The notes beneath the pieces are model-generated. The model worked only from the letters and a program-made list of their open reading frames with translations. It was not told the origin of the DNA and searched no databases. Positions 4,147 to 6,503 of a DNA stretch of 6,503 nucleotides are shown here, piece by piece. A program made the translations under genes and the position numbers. The stretch is from contig CAIZMS010000353.1 of assembly GCA_903934155.1 (NCBI GenBank), positions 1-6,503 on the forward strand, written 5' to 3'. This stretch comes from an uncultured bacterium (GTDB taxonomy: Bacteria; Verrucomicrobiota; Kiritimatiellia; CAIKKV01; CAITUY01). Numbering within the stretch: position 1 is the first letter of the stretch; each line of letters begins with the position of its first letter.

Positions 4147-5595
4147 TTACGCCTTGTGCAGGGTGCTGTGGCGATGGCCGTAGAGGAAATAGATGACAAG
4201 GCCGAGGGCCATCCAGAGAATGAGGCGAAGCCAGGTATCAAACGGAAGGGCCACCATCTGGGCACCAGACAGCAGCATCCCCATCAGCGGAACAAAGGGC
4301 ACCCATGGAGTGCGGAACGGCCGCGGGGCATCGGGCTTCGTCCGCCGCATCACCCACACCCCCGCACAGACCATTACAAACGCCAGTAGCGCCCCGATGG
4401 AAACCAGCTCGCCCAGAAACCCGATGGGAAAGATCGCCGCCATGAGGAGCGAAACCACGCCCGTAATCGTCGTCGCCAACCACGGCGTCTTGAACCGGGG
4501 ATGAATCGCGCCAAATTTCGCCGGCAACAAGCCATCGCGCGACATCGAATAGAAAATCCGGGATTGTCCCAGCATCAGCACCAGGATCACCGAGCTCAAA
4601 ACGGCGATGGCACCCATCTTGACCAGCGGACGAAGCCACGCCAGGGCCGGGCCCGCCGCATCAATCCCCACCGCCATCGGGTGCGGGACATTCAACTGCT
4701 TGTAGGGCACGAGTCCCGTCAGCACCACTGCCACCGCCACATAGAGAACCGCGCAAACCGCAAGCGAAACCAGAATGCCGATGGGCACGTCGCGCTGGGG
4801 GCGCCGGGCCTCCTGCGCCGCCGTGGAGACGGCGTCGAACCCGATATAGGCAAAAAATACCACCGCCGCACCGCGCATCATCCCGCTCCACCCGTACTCC
4901 CCGAACACCCCTGTATTCGGCGGGATGAACGGCGTCAGGTTTTCGAGCTTGATGTAGCGCATGCCGAGAAAAATAAAGAGCAGAATAACCGTGACCTTGA
5001 CGATGACGATCCCATTGTTGAAATTCGCCGATTCCCGGATCCCGATCACCAGCAATCCGGTCACCACCCCCACGATCAGCACGGCCGGGAGGTTGAACCA
5101 CGCGCCGGTAAGCTGGAGCCCGGCCTGGGGCGTATAGGAAAACGGCGCATTGACCAGAACCGACGGCAGGGTGACCCCGAAATCTTTCAGAAAACTCACC
5201 ACGTAACCCGACCAGCCGACCGCCACCGTGGAGGCACCAAAAAGGTACTCGAGGATCAGATCCCAGCCGATGATCCAGGCGAAGACCTCACCCAGCGTGG
5301 CGTAGGAATAGGTGTAGGCGCTACCCGCGGCGGGAATCATGGACGCGAACTCGCTATAGCACAAACCGGCAAAGGCACAGGCGAGCCCGGAGAAGAGAAA
5401 GGAGAGAGCAATGGCCGGCCCCGCGTAGTTGGCCGCCGCCTGCCCGGTGAGCACAAAGATCCCGGCGCCGATGACGCCGCCGATTCCGAGCAGGGTCAGG
5501 TGCCACGGCCCCAGCACCCGGTGCATCTGGTGCTCCGCCTTCTCCACATCCCCCATGATCTGCTCATGGGATTTCGTTCTGAAAAATCGCTTCAT
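4147..5595 (-). CDS. APC-superfamily amino-acid permease (cationic amino acid transporter type)
   Basis: A 482-residue inner-membrane transporter with about 12 hydrophobic segments, the usual number and length for APC permeases. After a charged cytoplasmic N-terminus (1-30), TM1 carries GIGGVIGAGIFVLTG (37-51), the unwound glycine-rich segment that binds the amino-acid backbone. The following loop has SEFASMIPAAGSAYTYSY (81-98). TM6 and its end read FFAYIGFDAVSTAAQEARRPQRDVP (247-271), and TM8 to its loop GQSRIFYSMSRDGLLP (343-358); both are hallmarks of the CAT-like branch (YhdG and relatives). RPFRTPWVPFVP (425-436) precedes the last two segments. The substrate cannot be read from sequence. 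Earlier in-frame starts are blocked by a TGA two codons upstream. It follows the acyltransferase by 13 bases with only a purine-rich AAAGATGAAG as ribosome site, so an operon with translational coupling is likely. Confidence 0.9.
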   Translation of the reverse strand: MKRFFRTKSHEQIMGDVEKAEHQMHRVLGPWHLTLLGIGGVIGAGIFVLTGQAAANYAGPAIALSFLFSGLACAFAGLCYSEFASMIPAAGSAYTYSYATLGEVFAWIIGWDLILEYLFGASTVAVGWSGYVVSFLKDFGVTLPSVLVNAPFSYTPQAGLQLTGAWFNLPAVLIVGVVTGLLVIGIRESANFNNGIVIVKVTVILLFIFLGMRYIKLENLTPFIPPNTGVFGEYGWSGMMRGAAVVFFAYIGFDAVSTAAQEARRPQRDVPIGILVSLAVCAVLYVAVAVVLTGLVPYKQLNVPHPMAVGIDAAGPALAWLRPLVKMGAIAVLSSVILVLMLGQSRIFYSMSRDGLLPAKFGAIHPRFKTPWLATTITGVVSLLMAAIFPIGFLGELVSIGALLAFVMVCAGVWVMRRTKPDAPRPFRTPWVPFVPLMGMLLSGAQMVALPFDTWLRLILWMALGLVIYFLYGHRHSTLHKA

Positions 5596-5608
5596 GCTTC
5601 ATCTTTCA

Positions 5609-6502
5609 TCATTTCCCATCAACAGGCTCCAGCACCCAGCGTTTGTTGTACCAGAACCATTGTTCGGGTTCGGCCATGATGGCGGCCGAGATGGCATCCA
5701 TCACAGCCTGGCTCATCCGCTGGATATCGGCGTGTTTGTCGGCGGCGGGATCAGACTCGACGGGCGGGTAAATCCGCCCCACATGTCGGGTCCACCCCAC
5801 ACGCGTGACCACGACCGGGAAAACCGGCACTCCGGCATGACGGGCAAACATCGCCATCCCCGCGCCAATATTGGCTTCCTTCCCCAGAAACCGCACTTTC
5901 ACGGCCTCGGTCCGCATCCGCACATCGGGCAGAAGCGCCAGCATCTCGCCCTGCTTCAGTCGGTTGATGATCTGCTTCAGGGTCGAGGCGCCGCGCATCA
6001 GGATCGGCATGCCCGACCGGGCACGGGTGGAATTGAGATAGTGGTCGAACAGCGGGTTACGCTGTTTACCCGCGACCGAAAAAAACGGGGTTCCCCGGAG
6101 AATCATGGCACGACCGGGCAACTCCCACGCACCCATGTGGGGAATGGCAAAGATCGCGCCCCGCCCCGTCGCCCCGTGTGCCTCGGCCACCCGCTGAATC
6201 TCACCATAATCCGCAATCCTCGAAAGCGTCTCAAGCGTGATGGTCGGCGTCCGCATGATGTCCACCGCCGTAAACATCAGGTTCCGGAGCGACAACCAGG
6301 CAATACGCCGCACACCGCGGTCATCAAACCGGTCGCCAAATACCTCGCGAATACGGCGTTCCGCCTCCGTGCGGCGGAACCGTCCGATATTAAACGCAAT
6401 CCAGGCCACCCCATACCCCACGGCCAGTGCCGCCCGGTAGGGCAGGAGTGTCACCACCCCGGCGACCGCCCTCAGCCCCGCATACTCCACCAGATGTTTC
6501 AC
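5609..6502 (-). CDS. Lipid A biosynthesis acyltransferase, LpxL/HtrB family
   Basis: A lysophospholipid-type acyltransferase of about 297 residues that should add a secondary acyl chain from acyl-ACP to a Kdo-lipid A precursor at the inner membrane. The N-terminus (about 1-40) is a hydrophobic anchor with the typical EYAGLRAVAGVVTLLPYRAAL opening, followed by a basic patch (RFRRTEAERR). The catalytic H-x4-E is PHMGAWE (His122, Glu127). Later family blocks are GKQRNPLFD (145-153), LPDVRMR (191-197) in place of the usual DQ-rich block, FLGKEANIGAGMAMFARHAGVPVFPV (205-230) and the C-terminal PEQWFWYNKRW (279-289). The GTG at 6502 begins one base from the window edge; the length and the alignment of the N-terminus suit it, but the true start may lie a little beyond. 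LpxL, LpxM or LpxP specificity cannot be told. It leads the likely operon with the permease. Confidence 0.88.
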   Translation of the reverse strand: MKHLVEYAGLRAVAGVVTLLPYRAALAVGYGVAWIAFNIGRFRRTEAERRIREVFGDRFDDRGVRRIAWLSLRNLMFTAVDIMRTPTITLETLSRIADYGEIQRVAEAHGATGRGAIFAIPHMGAWELPGRAMILRGTPFFSVAGKQRNPLFDHYLNSTRARSGMPILMRGASTLKQIINRLKQGEMLALLPDVRMRTEAVKVRFLGKEANIGAGMAMFARHAGVPVFPVVVTRVGWTRHVGRIYPPVESDPAADKHADIQRMSQAVMDAISAAIMAEPEQWFWYNKRWVLEPVDGK

Positions 6503-6503
6503 G

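Noticed and set aside
2817..4196. 459-codon plus-strand open frame
   Set aside because: It lies antisense to dapL, whose motifs are unambiguous. Its His/Arg/Gly-rich translation shows no family pattern and comes from the GC-rich codon use of dapL.
4501..5679. 392-codon plus-strand open frame
   Set aside because: It is antisense to the permease and the end of the acyltransferase. The translation is low-complexity His/Arg/Asp-rich, as expected from the reverse of hydrophobic codons.
5999..6140. Loss of the acyltransferase catalytic motif (Glu127 instead of Asp in H-x4-D)
   Set aside because: H-x4-E is normal in the LpxL/HtrB branch, so this is not a sign of inactivation.

Overview
The window holds six protein-coding genes and one tRNA, all read on the minus strand, at high coding density and high GC. 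In the direction of transcription (high to low coordinates) they are: a lipid A acyltransferase (LpxL/HtrB family), an APC-family amino-acid permease, an LL-diaminopimelate aminotransferase (DapL), a CAT-anticodon tRNA with its own near-consensus promoter, a lipoprotein parvulin-type peptidyl-prolyl isomerase, an unrecognised anchored exported protein, and the start of a small nucleotidyltransferase cut off by the left edge.

Lipid A acylation and a periplasmic/outer-membrane PpiC chaperone point to a Gram-negative, two-membrane bacterium. DapL means lysine and meso-diaminopimelate are probably made by the one-step aminotransferase route. That combination with these intergenic repeats fits a PVC-type lineage (Verrucomicrobiota, Kiritimatiellota or Lentisphaerota), but this is inference from gene content, not a placement.

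Layout: 5609-6502 acyltransferase and 4147-5595 permease are 13 bases apart and form a likely operon. A 139-base gap (with a repeat copy and a run of nine G) separates them from dapL (2787-4007). The tRNA (2634-2708) follows behind its own promoter. The PpiC lipoprotein (1412-2512) is followed by a gap that is almost exactly one large imperfect palindrome (1258-1410), which runs into the start codon of the unknown gene (363-1259). A 137-base gap with a 13-base direct repeat leads to the nucleotidyltransferase (1-225). No gap exceeds 300 bases.

The genes are mostly housekeeping: envelope (acyltransferase, PpiC), cell-wall precursor and lysine supply (DapL), amino-acid transport and translation. 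No CRISPR array, transposase, phage gene or recognisable defence cassette is visible. The most unusual content is non-coding: a dispersed repeat family whose ends read ATTCACCAC or a near variant, with four copies in three intergenic gaps, two of them paired head to head as a hairpin; and a second, low-complexity repeat lying in frame inside the unknown gene. I see no convincing new biological system. The best leads are the repeat family and the truncated nucleotidyltransferase, whose off-window partner is unknown.
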